Assembly (NCBI RefSeq): GCF_003364195.1 | Contig: NZ_NXLQ01000002.1 | Location: 186,001 to 250,000, forward strand | Length of the DNA stretch: 64,000 nucleotides | Reading direction: 5' to 3' | Source: Helicobacter didelphidarum | GTDB taxonomy: Bacteria; Campylobacterota; Campylobacteria; Campylobacterales; Helicobacteraceae | Part shown: in pieces, positions 8,958 through 17,698 of the stretch | Layout of the letters: the number at the start of each line of letters is the position of its first letter | Position numbering within the stretch: the first letter of the stretch is position 1 | Translations under genes and position numbers: made by a program | Notes under the pieces: model-generated | Told to the model about the DNA's origin: nothing | The model's input: the letters and a program-made list of their open reading frames with translations, nothing else | The model's database searches: none

Positions 8958-10331
8958 GTGATTTATTTTACACCTGAGTTTGGGATTATCCTCTTTGTTT
9001 TTCTTATATTGTATTGGTGGGTGTTAAGATTCTATGGCAATAGGATTCAAAATTTTTCTCTTCTTATATTTAACTATATTATTTTGCTCTGGATTAATCC
9101 TTATTTTGCGATAGTGGTTTTTATCTACACAATTACAATTTATCTTATGTCTCTTCTCTTATATAAGTATGATACAAAGATCATGCTTTTATTATGTATA
9201 GCATTGTCGATTCTTCATCTTGCCTTTTTTAAATATTTTACTGATATTAAAGACTCTTTTGATACATTTTTTACATGGTTTGGATTAGATGTTGTGGATA
9301 TTAACTTACTTTTTCCATTGGGCATTAGTTTTTATACTTTTACTTCTATTACATATCTATGTGAAGTATATAAAACAAGAAAATATGAAAATTTTAGTAA
9401 TTTAGCCATGTTTCTTTCATTTTTTCCAACTTTTATTTCTGGTCCAATTATGCGTAGTTCATACTTTTTTCCACAATTACACGCAAAAAGGGTATTTCGA
9501 CATGCTGACTTAATTTTTGTTTTAATCCTCTTTGGATTAATAAAAAAAGTATTTTTTGCGAACTATTTACAAGTTTATTCAGATTCTATTTTGCAAAATC
9601 CAACAGAACAAAGTCCTCTAGCACTTTTGCTTGGAATCTATGCTTATACTGTTCGTTTATATTGCGATTTTAGTGGCTATGTAGATTTAGTCAGTGCATT
9701 TGCTCTAATGCTTGGATTCAGTTTGCCAAAAAATTTCAACATGCCTTATATGGCACACAATATTCGTGATTTTTGGTCTCGTTGGCACATCACACTCTCT
9801 CAGTTTATCCGTGATTATATTTATATACCGCTGGGTGGCAATCAAAAAGGATTTTTTCTTACACAAATTTTTGTTTTAATTTCATTTACACTTTCAGGAA
9901 TCTGGCATGGGAATACCATCAATTTCCTTATATGGGGGCTATTGCATGGAATCGGTACAATAATTTTTAATCTTTTTCGACTTCTTAATATGAACATCAA
10001 AGTTCCATATATTAGCTCAATCATTACCTTTCATTTCGTTGCGTTCGCATGGATATTTTTTTATTACTCCCAATTTGATGAAGCATTGCTTTATGTAACA
10101 TCTTTTTATTCTTCTCAAAATCCTATAAAAAATATTGAAATTGTATGGTTTTTGTTTGCTTGTATCTTATTTTTTATTTATCCATTTTTTTATAATTTAG
10201 AAAGAAAATGTGCATTTATACTAAAAAAAATTCCAATTCTTTTACAACCTATTGCTATTTCTTTATGTGCAATTATAATCATTGGGTTTTCTCCAAATGG
10301 TATCCCAAATTTTATTTATGCAGGATTTTAA
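8958..10331 (+). CDS. patA: MBOAT family O-acyltransferase (AlgI/PatA-like)
   Basis: A polytopic inner-membrane protein of 457 residues that passes acyl groups from a cytoplasmic donor to a periplasmic partner. Signature segments are NIRDFWSRWHITLSQFIRD (about 268-286) and LSGIWHG...WGLLHG, with the conserved His317 and His330. The start is a GTG at 8958 with TAAGG seven bases upstream. The stop codon touches the ATG of the next gene, which encodes a periplasmic SGNH protein. This is the two-gene layout of peptidoglycan O-acetyltransferase PatA/PatB and of AlgI-type systems. Peptidoglycan is the likeliest target, but another glycan is possible. Confidence 0.85.
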   Translation: MIYFTPEFGIILFVFLILYWWVLRFYGNRIQNFSLLIFNYIILLWINPYFAIVVFIYTITIYLMSLLLYKYDTKIMLLLCIALSILHLAFFKYFTDIKDSFDTFFTWFGLDVVDINLLFPLGISFYTFTSITYLCEVYKTRKYENFSNLAMFLSFFPTFISGPIMRSSYFFPQLHAKRVFRHADLIFVLILFGLIKKVFFANYLQVYSDSILQNPTEQSPLALLLGIYAYTVRLYCDFSGYVDLVSAFALMLGFSLPKNFNMPYMAHNIRDFWSRWHITLSQFIRDYIYIPLGGNQKGFFLTQIFVLISFTLSGIWHGNTINFLIWGLLHGIGTIIFNLFRLLNMNIKVPYISSIITFHFVAFAWIFFYYSQFDEALLYVTSFYSSQNPIKNIEIVWFLFACILFFIYPFFYNLERKCAFILKKIPILLQPIAISLCAIIIIGFSPNGIPNFIYAGF

Positions 10332-12035
10332 ATGAGATTCGTCCATTTTGCTTATACTGCTCTTACAAGTATGATAATAGTTGCTTGTATTTTTCATCAA
10401 AGCTTATTGAACTATATCGTGCAACAATATCATTATACAGAAGATATAACTTTTACAGACAATCCATTATTCAAATTCAGCAATGGTATTACAGATGCAA
10501 TTGAGAGTTACAGAATCATGCTTTTTGATTATCAAGACACTAAGAATATATCACAAAAAGAATCTGATAAAAATATCAATGTTATTCATCAAGATTCTAT
10601 TGAGACAAATATAAAACAGCACATGCAACAATATATGATACAAAATTCAAACGATATAGAACAATCTCAAATGCAAGATTCAAGCAAATTTACAAGTAAT
10701 CCTAATTTTTTTTTAGAGAATATACAAGATAATACATTATTGCAGGATTCTCAAACAGACAATGCTTCTATCTCCAATACAACACCGGAACATCAAACTT
10801 ATTTACAAGATTCTGGTGCTTATACGACATTGCAGTCTTACCTCCAAAAAGGAGTGGAGATTAAAGAAGACACACTTTTTGTTGCTCCTAATACCCATTT
10901 TTTACTTATTGGAGATTCTCTTATGCAGGGTATCGCAATCTCGCTTGTAAAAAAATTAAGGGATAAGGGATTCAAAATAAAAAATATTGCAAAACAAAGC
11001 ACAGGATTAACACACCAATCGTTTTTTAATTGGGAACATACAACAAAAAATGCACTTCGTCAGAATCCAAATATCAGTGTGCTTGTTGTATGCTTAGGTG
11101 CAAATGACCCATGGAATATGCCGAATAAACGCTTTGGCACAGAAGCATGGATTACTGCATATTCGGAACGTATACAAAAAATTTTTGATATTGCCAAAGA
11201 ACATCGTGTTGCAGTTGTGTGGTATGAAATTCCTGCATTAAAAGATAAGAATTTGAATGATAAGATAATCCTATTAAATAACCTTTATAATAATATTACC
11301 CTCATGAATGGAGGGTTGTTTATCCCCGCAAAGGCTATTTTAGTAAATTCACAATTCAGTACATATATCAAAAATAGTGAGGGTAAAAGTATGTTGGCAA
11401 GAGCATCAGATGGAATCCATTTTGCACGTTATGGTGCTGATCTTTTAAGTCAAAGTTTCTTGGACAAGATAGTAGTCAAACAAGATATGATTGCCCCCAA
11501 AATAGTAAAAACACAAGAAACACATAATGAATTATTAAGAAAAACAGAATCTTCGCAATATCTTAAGAAAGATTCTAAAGATTTATTGAAAGAGTCTCAA
11601 GGTAATTTGATTCAAGATGTCTCAAACCATTCCAAAGACAATGAGCAAAAATCTGCATCGCAAGACGAAAAAATGGATGGAACACCTCAATCTTTACAAA
11701 CAGACATACAATCTATACAGAATGATAAAAGCATATTGCAAAATCATTCTGATGAGTTACAAGATTCTTGGCAAAATTCTAAATTATATCCACAATATGA
11801 TGAAAAATCTAATAAGAATTCTCTGCAAGGAGAGTTGCAGAATGGTATTTTCCCAGAAATTCACCATGATTTGAATGCACAACAAAACTATATAGAATCC
11901 TTAGAAAATACCCTTGATTCTACAACACAACAGGAAAATCAAAAAGAAAAATCTAATGCTGAAACTTTACCTACACAAGAACAACAAAAATCAATTGATA
12001 ATCCCTTATCTTCACACCCATTTTTTCAAAATTAA
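10332..12035 (+). CDS. Periplasmic SGNH-hydrolase (DUF459-like) partner of the MBOAT protein
   Basis: A 567-residue protein anchored by one N-terminal helix (about 5-28). The catalytic core (about 185-385) shows GDSLMQG with Ser196, GAND at 256-259, and DGIH with Asp360 and His363. These are the blocks of SGNH enzymes of the DUF459/OSK group, which serve as acetyl-transferases or esterases. Long low-complexity segments flank the core (about 60-180 and 390-567), rich in Gln, Asn, Ser and Lys. They are far longer than usual and contain repeated Gln-Asp-Ser. Its ATG directly follows the stop of the MBOAT gene, so the two are co-translated. The likely role is the last step of O-acetylation of peptidoglycan or another envelope glycan. 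Confidence 0.8.
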   Translation: MRFVHFAYTALTSMIIVACIFHQSLLNYIVQQYHYTEDITFTDNPLFKFSNGITDAIESYRIMLFDYQDTKNISQKESDKNINVIHQDSIETNIKQHMQQYMIQNSNDIEQSQMQDSSKFTSNPNFFLENIQDNTLLQDSQTDNASISNTTPEHQTYLQDSGAYTTLQSYLQKGVEIKEDTLFVAPNTHFLLIGDSLMQGIAISLVKKLRDKGFKIKNIAKQSTGLTHQSFFNWEHTTKNALRQNPNISVLVVCLGANDPWNMPNKRFGTEAWITAYSERIQKIFDIAKEHRVAVVWYEIPALKDKNLNDKIILLNNLYNNITLMNGGLFIPAKAILVNSQFSTYIKNSEGKSMLARASDGIHFARYGADLLSQSFLDKIVVKQDMIAPKIVKTQETHNELLRKTESSQYLKKDSKDLLKESQGNLIQDVSNHSKDNEQKSASQDEKMDGTPQSLQTDIQSIQNDKSILQNHSDELQDSWQNSKLYPQYDEKSNKNSLQGELQNGIFPEIHHDLNAQQNYIESLENTLDSTTQQENQKEKSNAETLPTQEQQKSIDNPLSSHPFFQN

Positions 12036-12213
12036 TAGTTATCTAATATTATTGAATTTTCTATAAAATTTTTAGAACTCTTTTACAACATTGTAATATA
12101 TTTCAATAAAGATTCCGAAATTCTTCTTTTGCGATCTTACTCTTTTAAATTCTCTTCTTGGCATCATGACAATCTATATCGACTTTTCTTATTTACAAAA
12201 AAATAAAATATTA

Positions 12214-13233
12214 TTAAATAAATTCTGCTTTGCTAAGGCAATAGACAAAGAAAAATCCCCCTATACTTAAGATTATAAAAAGTATTAAACCGAGCTTAAA
12301 AGCCCCGCCACCAGTATTTACAAATTTTTTAAAATCAATTTGTAAACCAAGTGCCACCATCGCTATGCTAAGACATATAAGCGAAGTAAATTGTAAAATT
12401 TCTATTAAAGTTTGCGGTAAGGAGAAAAAAGAATGTAGTAAAATAACAGCAAGAAAATAAAGTGCAAAATATGGAATATGTAATTGTTGTTTTGTATCCT
12501 TTGTAGTGTGAGTAAGAAAAAATGGGATAATAAGTAAAACAGGCACAAGCAATATGACGCGTATCATCTTAATAATGAGGGCATAACTTGCACTTTCTTG
12601 CGAGATTGCTCCTCCAGCTCCAACAACATTTGCTACTTCATGAAGAGTTAATCCTATATAAAATCCCTCTTGAGTACCATTAAAAGGTATTAAACCGCTA
12701 ACATACAACAGGGGATAAACTAACATTCCCAATAAACCAAAAATAACAATTACACCAACTGCTATAATCCCTTTATTAGAATCTGCACGGATACTTGATT
12801 CTAATGCGAGGATTGCCGCGGCACCACAAATCGCACTTCCACCACTTACTAAGATTGCCAAATCTTTATCTAAACCCAAAAATCTTACACCAATCCAAAC
12901 TCCAATACCTAAAACAATAATTACAATAAATATGGAAGAAAGAATCCCAACAATCCCAACATTCATGATTGCAAGAAGAGAGATATTAAATCCATACAGA
13001 ATAATGCCAAGCCTTAGAATCTTTTTTGCACTAAAAGCGACTCCTTTTTCATACTTTATAATATTTTTACGATAAATCGTAGAGAGTAAAACACCAATAA
13101 TAATACTAACAAGAAGTGGTGAAATATTATAATGTGATATTTGCGGTATCTTTACAAAGACAATACTCACAATAGCTAAAAAGCATGTAAGCAAGACTCC
13201 ATACAAATAACCATACAACACTTTCTTTTGCAT
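12214..13233 (-). CDS. yeiH: YeiH family (UPF0324) membrane protein, putative sulfate exporter
   Basis: A 339-residue inner-membrane protein with about ten hydrophobic segments. Family signatures are VSGGSAICGAAAILAL (about 133-148), the LGIILYGFNISL helix, and GLTLHEVANVVGAGG (about 195-210). The family is annotated as putative sulfate exporters, but its substrate is not firmly known. TAAGGAA precedes the ATG. Upstream, between this gene and isocitrate dehydrogenase, lies an unusual inverted repeat that encloses its likely promoter. Confidence 0.88.
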   Translation of the reverse strand: MQKKVLYGYLYGVLLTCFLAIVSIVFVKIPQISHYNISPLLVSIIIGVLLSTIYRKNIIKYEKGVAFSAKKILRLGIILYGFNISLLAIMNVGIVGILSSIFIVIIVLGIGVWIGVRFLGLDKDLAILVSGGSAICGAAAILALESSIRADSNKGIIAVGVIVIFGLLGMLVYPLLYVSGLIPFNGTQEGFYIGLTLHEVANVVGAGGAISQESASYALIIKMIRVILLVPVLLIIPFFLTHTTKDTKQQLHIPYFALYFLAVILLHSFFSLPQTLIEILQFTSLICLSIAMVALGLQIDFKKFVNTGGGAFKLGLILFIILSIGGFFFVYCLSKAEFI

Positions 13234-13333
13234 ATTTTTCCTTAGATTCTAATATTTATATGGTAATTGTAATATAATTTCTTTAGGTAATTACTCTACG
13301 AAAATAGAGATTCAATAAGATTGTGGGTGTTTT

Positions 13334-13430
13334 TTACTAATGCTAGTAGGCTTTTGCCTCACTTGAATTACACCTATGTATAATCCTAAATAACATTATA
13401 GATAAAAACTATCCGTGAGGCAATTAGTAA
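13334..13430. repeat. Imperfect inverted repeat enclosing outward -10 boxes
   Basis: The outer arms TTACTAAT (13334-13341) and ATTAGTAA (13423-13430) and the inner arms TTGCCTCAC (13354-13362) and GTGAGGCAA (13415-13423) are inverted copies. The left side carries an extra 12-base spacer that itself holds AGGC/GCCT. The 52-base centre contains TATAAT on both strands: rightward at 13379-13384 and leftward at 13395-13400. It may be a terminator-promoter island or a degenerate mobile relic. Confidence 0.6.
13395..13400 (-). promoter_or_regulatory. Probable -10 box for yeiH
   Basis: TATAAT reading leftward, within the centre of the inverted repeat, about 160 bases before the yeiH start. Confidence 0.4.
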
Positions 13431-13474
13431 TCTTTTTACCTAAACTTTTGATTTCTAGCTCAAGTGGCAAAAAA

Positions 13475-15688
13475 TTATCTTGCAATTTTAGCAATTATAG
13501 CATTAAAAGTTGCACTTGGACGCATAATTGTATTTGCATTTGTGTAATCAAGTTTATAATATCCACCAAGATTAACTTTATGTCCCTGTGCCTTATTAAA
13601 TTCCATTTGTATTTTCACTTCATTAGTTTCTAATTCACTTGCGATAGGAGCAAAAAATTCTGCAATTTGTAAATCTATACTTTGATTAGTTAATGCACGA
13701 GCGAAATACATTGCAAGATAAAAATGACTTGTGCGGTTATCATCTTCACCAACCTTGCGTGATGGAGCTTTATTGTTGTTTAACCATTGCCCAATAGCAA
13801 TGTCCAAAGCAGTTGCTAATACTTTTGCTTTCTCATTTTTCTCTTTAAATGCATAAAATTCAAGACTTGCTTGTAAAGCCAAAAACTCGCCTAAACTATC
13901 CCATCGCAAATGATTTTCATCTATAAGTTGTTCGACTTGTTTTGGAGCACTTCCACCAGCACCTGTCTCAAACATTGCACCACCATTAAGCATTGGCACG
14001 ACTGAAAGCATTTTGGCACTTGTGCCTAATTCTAAAATGGGAAATAAATCTGTCAAATAATCGCGTAATACATTCCCAGTAATAGAAATTGCATTTTTAC
14101 CTTCACGAATTAGCCTTAAAGATTCTAAACATGCTTCTTTTGGTGGAAGAATCATAATGTCCCCAAAATTTTCACCCTTTTCCTCAAATCTCTTTTTTAC
14201 TAGATCAATCATAATCTTATTACTTGCACGTTTCGAATCTAACCAAAAAATAGCTTTGTCACCAGTAATTTTTGCACGTTCAATTCCCAAATCAATCCAA
14301 TTCACTACAGGTGCATATTTTGCCTCATTGACACGATAAATATCTCCCTTATGCACTTTATGGACAAGCAACACATTATTATTTGTGTCAAGGATTTGGA
14401 ATTCACCATCACTTGGAGCAATAAAAGTCTTGTCATGAGAACCATATTCTTGAGCTTTTTGTGCCATAAGTCCAACATTACTCACACTTCCTATTTTTGT
14501 TGGGTCAAGCACACCATGTTTTCTTACATCTTCTAACACCGCTTCATAAATAGTTGCATAAGTTTTATCTGGAATCACCGCATTTGTATCACACTCATTT
14601 CCATTGCTATCCCATAACCTTGCCCCATTTTTTAACATAGCAGGCATAGAAGCATCTACAATCACATCACTTGGAACATGTAAATTTGTAATACCTCTTT
14701 CTGAATTTACCATAGAAATCTTAGCACTTTTCGCTAATATATCATGATAAGATTTTAAAATCTCTGTTTTTTTACTTGAAGATTCTATCTTGGTAAGTAA
14801 TTCTGAAACTCCATTATTAACATTTACACCAAGCTTTTCAAGCTCATCTCCAAATTTTTCAAAAAGTTCCTTAAAATATACTTTTACAGCATACCCAAAA
14901 AGCACAGGATCACTTACCTTCATCATTGTTGCCTTGAGATGAAGAGAGAAAAGTATATTATGCTCCTTACAATATGTAATCTGGGATTCATAAAATTTAG
15001 TAAGTTTTCCAACATCCATGAAAGTTGCATCTACTATTTCATTTTTCTCAAACTTCAAATCATCTTTAAGGATACTACTTTTTCCTTGTGAATCAACAAA
15101 AACAATTTTTGCAAGAGTAGATTCTGTTATCAAAATAGCTTTTTCATTATCAAAAAAATCTCCATGTTGCATAGAGCTAACACATGATTTAGAGTCTTTA
15201 GAAAAAGGGGTAATTTTATATGGATTTTTCTTTGCATATGCTTTTACAGCTTGAGTTGAACGACGATCGGAATTCCCTGCACGCAAAACCGGATTCACAG
15301 CAGATCCCAATACTTTTTGGTATTTATTTTTAACAATTTCTTCACTACTGTTCGTAGGCTCATCAGGAAAATTTGGAATATCATAACCTTTCTCTTGTAG
15401 CTCTTTAATGGCTGCTTTCAATTGTGGGATAGAAGCAGAAATATTTGGTGTCTTGATGAGATTTGCATCTGGTTGTTGAACAAGATCTCCCAATATGTTT
15501 AATGCATCCTCTACTTGTTGTTCCGGCTTCAATATATCAGAAAATTGTGCCAAAATTCTTGCGGATAATGAAATATCTGATGTCTCTATTTGTATATTTG
15601 CATGTTTTAAAAATGCCTCTGCAATAGGTAAAAAAGAGTAAGTTGCAAGTGCTGGAGATTCATCTGTGAGAGTATAAGTTATTTTCAT
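13475..15688 (-). CDS. icd: Monomeric NADP-dependent isocitrate dehydrogenase
   Basis: It converts isocitrate to 2-oxoglutarate and CO2 with NADP in the TCA cycle, in the cytoplasm. The 737-residue length and the N-terminus (MKITYTLTDESPALATYS) are typical of the monomeric class, which is unrelated in sequence to the dimeric enzyme. Conserved stretches include the NSDRRS segment (about residues 138-143), FWLDSKRASNKIMI (about 488) and GGSAPKQVEQL (about 588). AAAGGAAAC precedes the ATG. A promoter TTTTGC-TATACT lies about 50 bases upstream. It is full-length and should be active. C. jejuni also uses this enzyme type. Confidence 0.95.
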   Translation of the reverse strand: MKITYTLTDESPALATYSFLPIAEAFLKHANIQIETSDISLSARILAQFSDILKPEQQVEDALNILGDLVQQPDANLIKTPNISASIPQLKAAIKELQEKGYDIPNFPDEPTNSSEEIVKNKYQKVLGSAVNPVLRAGNSDRRSTQAVKAYAKKNPYKITPFSKDSKSCVSSMQHGDFFDNEKAILITESTLAKIVFVDSQGKSSILKDDLKFEKNEIVDATFMDVGKLTKFYESQITYCKEHNILFSLHLKATMMKVSDPVLFGYAVKVYFKELFEKFGDELEKLGVNVNNGVSELLTKIESSSKKTEILKSYHDILAKSAKISMVNSERGITNLHVPSDVIVDASMPAMLKNGARLWDSNGNECDTNAVIPDKTYATIYEAVLEDVRKHGVLDPTKIGSVSNVGLMAQKAQEYGSHDKTFIAPSDGEFQILDTNNNVLLVHKVHKGDIYRVNEAKYAPVVNWIDLGIERAKITGDKAIFWLDSKRASNKIMIDLVKKRFEEKGENFGDIMILPPKEACLESLRLIREGKNAISITGNVLRDYLTDLFPILELGTSAKMLSVVPMLNGGAMFETGAGGSAPKQVEQLIDENHLRWDSLGEFLALQASLEFYAFKEKNEKAKVLATALDIAIGQWLNNNKAPSRKVGEDDNRTSHFYLAMYFARALTNQSIDLQIAEFFAPIASELETNEVKIQMEFNKAQGHKVNLGGYYKLDYTNANTIMRPSATFNAIIAKIAR

Positions 15689-15738
15689 TTTGTTTCCTTT
15701 AAAATAAATTATGTTTAAAGCTTGAAAGCCTATACTTT

Positions 15739-15744
15739 AGTATA
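15739..15744 (-). promoter_or_regulatory. -10 box for isocitrate dehydrogenase
   Basis: TATACT, preceded leftward by TTTTGC, about 50 bases before the ATG. It is one half of a small palindrome, TATACT-TT-AGTATA, at 15731-15744, which could also bind a regulator. Confidence 0.4.
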
Positions 15745-15987
15745 GCAAAATATTTTTGATGTCTTTGAGAAATATTGAAAATTAATAGCCTCAATTTAAA
15801 ATATTGGTAATTTTTGCAATGTTTATCCACACCACTTCAAAATACTTTTTTAAAATTAAACCAAATCTAAAAAAAATAAAATATCTCTACACAAAAATAA
15901 TCTGAATATTTGGAGTTAGATTCCATACAAATTTTTATAGATAAGAATCCCCACATTATTTGTGGTATTTTTATAAAACTTAATACT

Positions 15988-16659
15988 CTAAAAAGTATAA
16001 GAATACATTATAATATAGGTTATCCCAACCTTTGTAAAATTTGGAAGTGAAGGAACATCATTATATGGTATTCGCACAATCCCCTCAATACGACTTCTAC
16101 CAGCATCAAAAATAAAACTTATACCAGCATGTGCTTGCCCCAAGAATCCATCCCCTTGTGTCTTATATCCTTGAGAATACCCAATGCTACTACCTAATAT
16201 AATCCCCATACCAAATGGTTCTGTTTGTAAAAAATCCCATATCACATCAATACCAAATGCACCATAAAAGCTATTATACTTGTTGTCAAAAATACCATAT
16301 CCGCGAAGACCAAAAGTCTTATGGAAAAAGTAACTATAGCCAACTATTATACTGGCATTAAATTGCACCTTACTAAGATTGGAATCATAAACCATATTCA
16401 TACCAATCCCAACATGAAAGTTGCTCTTTGTCTTGCGTATCTTATTGCTCACATCATAACCAAAAGAATCTTCTCCAGCTAATTCTAATTTTGTTATATT
16501 AGAGGCTTGATTATTAGAATTTCCAGATTCTATCTTTGAGTCTATACTACTTGGAATACTTGCAGATGTATCTTGTTGTATATCTTGAGCAAATAATATA
16601 GTAGGTAATAATACTATAAAAAAGAAAAAGGACACAAACCAACGCGATAGAATAGACAT
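15988..16659 (-). CDS. Helicobacter outer-membrane beta-barrel protein
   Basis: A 223-residue protein with a cleavable signal (residues about 1-25, ending ILFA before QD) and alternating-pattern strands ending in ...IIMYSYTF. The terminal Phe is the usual outer-membrane insertion signal. It shares a pattern with the protein at 49555: FF-x-T/K-x-FG-x-RGY, then a VD/VI...DF motif, then G-rich strands. Both therefore belong to one Hof/Hor-like family. The exact ligand or pore role is unknown. A ribosome site GGAG precedes the ATG. Confidence 0.8.
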   Translation of the reverse strand: MSILSRWFVSFFFFIVLLPTILFAQDIQQDTSASIPSSIDSKIESGNSNNQASNITKLELAGEDSFGYDVSNKIRKTKSNFHVGIGMNMVYDSNLSKVQFNASIIVGYSYFFHKTFGLRGYGIFDNKYNSFYGAFGIDVIWDFLQTEPFGMGIILGSSIGYSQGYKTQGDGFLGQAHAGISFIFDAGRSRIEGIVRIPYNDVPSLPNFTKVGITYIIMYSYTF

Positions 16660-16728
16660 GATTCAACTCCATAAATAAAATCTATAAAAATAATAAATGT
16701 TTTTTAGCATTTCTTAAAAAGTTTTTAT

Positions 16729-16734
16729 TATAAT
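16729..16734 (+). promoter_or_regulatory. -10 box for the DsbD_2/TauE-like gene
   Basis: TTTTTATTATAAT, about 80 bases before the ATG at 16817. Confidence 0.4.
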
Positions 16735-16816
16735 ATGAGTTTGCTGAGAATATGCTAAATAAAATCTTTAATGATGAAAAAGCAAAAAAAATTCCATAAT
16801 AATATAGGAAAAGGTA

Positions 16817-17605
16817 ATGGGTTTTGAAATTTCTATGCTTTTTATGGCTGCATTTAGTGGTTCGTTAGCACATTGTATTGGTATGTGTGGAGGGATTGTC
16901 TTAAGTTGTAATATGCGAAAATTCAACAATTCTACAATATTGCAAATATTATCGAATGTCGTATATTTCTTTGGACGATCGACAAGCTATATTGCAATTG
17001 GTATTTGTTTTAGTCTTATTAGTGTAAATTTAGGTTTTAGCAATGCTTCTAGAGCAATAATTTTTATTATACTTGGGATTTTATTATTTATAACCGCACT
17101 TCTTATTACTTTTTTTCCAAAATTTCTTATAAACATTACACCTAGTGGAAATTATAAATGGTATAAAAGAGCTTTTCAAAAAGCCATACAATCAAAAAGT
17201 ATCTTTAGTTTTTTTATTATTGGAATCTTAAATGGGTTATTACCCTGTCATTTAGTCTATATATTTGCAATCAAAGCTGCTGATGCAATGAATATTTGGT
17301 ATGCAATTCTTACCATGGCTATTTTTTCACTTGGAACTTTTCTTCCATTGTTCTTAGTTGGGATATTTAGTGCAAGTTTATTACATTCAAAAGCTAGAAA
17401 TATATTATTAAAAATATCCTTTCTTATTATGAGCTATTTCGCCTTTTCAAATATCTATAAAGGTGTCAGTTACTTTATCTCTCCTGAAGCAAATTCGCAC
17501 TCTAAACATGAAATGCATATAAATGATAATCGCAATACACATCACACAAAACAACAAGATTCTATGAAGCATAATGAATATCATAATATACATTCATCAC
17601 ATTAA
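16817..17605 (+). CDS. DsbD_2/TauE-SafE-like membrane protein with a His-rich tail
   Basis: A 262-residue inner-membrane protein with six or more helices. Its first helix holds GSLAHCIGMCGG (Cys20 and Cys24), and a later helix has GLLPCHL (Cys about 142). This is the arrangement of the DsbD_2/UreH-like family found near cytochrome oxidase assembly and metal-handling genes. The C-terminal 35 residues (about 228-262) hold nine or more His and several Met, suggesting copper or nickel binding. Likely roles are thiol or metal handling across the membrane; no partner gene is next to it. AGGAAAAGG lies upstream of the ATG. Confidence 0.7.
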   Translation: MGFEISMLFMAAFSGSLAHCIGMCGGIVLSCNMRKFNNSTILQILSNVVYFFGRSTSYIAIGICFSLISVNLGFSNASRAIIFIILGILLFITALLITFFPKFLINITPSGNYKWYKRAFQKAIQSKSIFSFFIIGILNGLLPCHLVYIFAIKAADAMNIWYAILTMAIFSLGTFLPLFLVGIFSASLLHSKARNILLKISFLIMSYFAFSNIYKGVSYFISPEANSHSKHEMHINDNRNTHHTKQQDSMKHNEYHNIHSSH

Positions 17606-17698
17606 AAAGAGATTTTCAATATTAAATGTCTTAAAGTTTAAACCAAGCTTTATATTTGGTTATAACATTCTTCTGTAAGTTTATACATTAAGTAAAAT

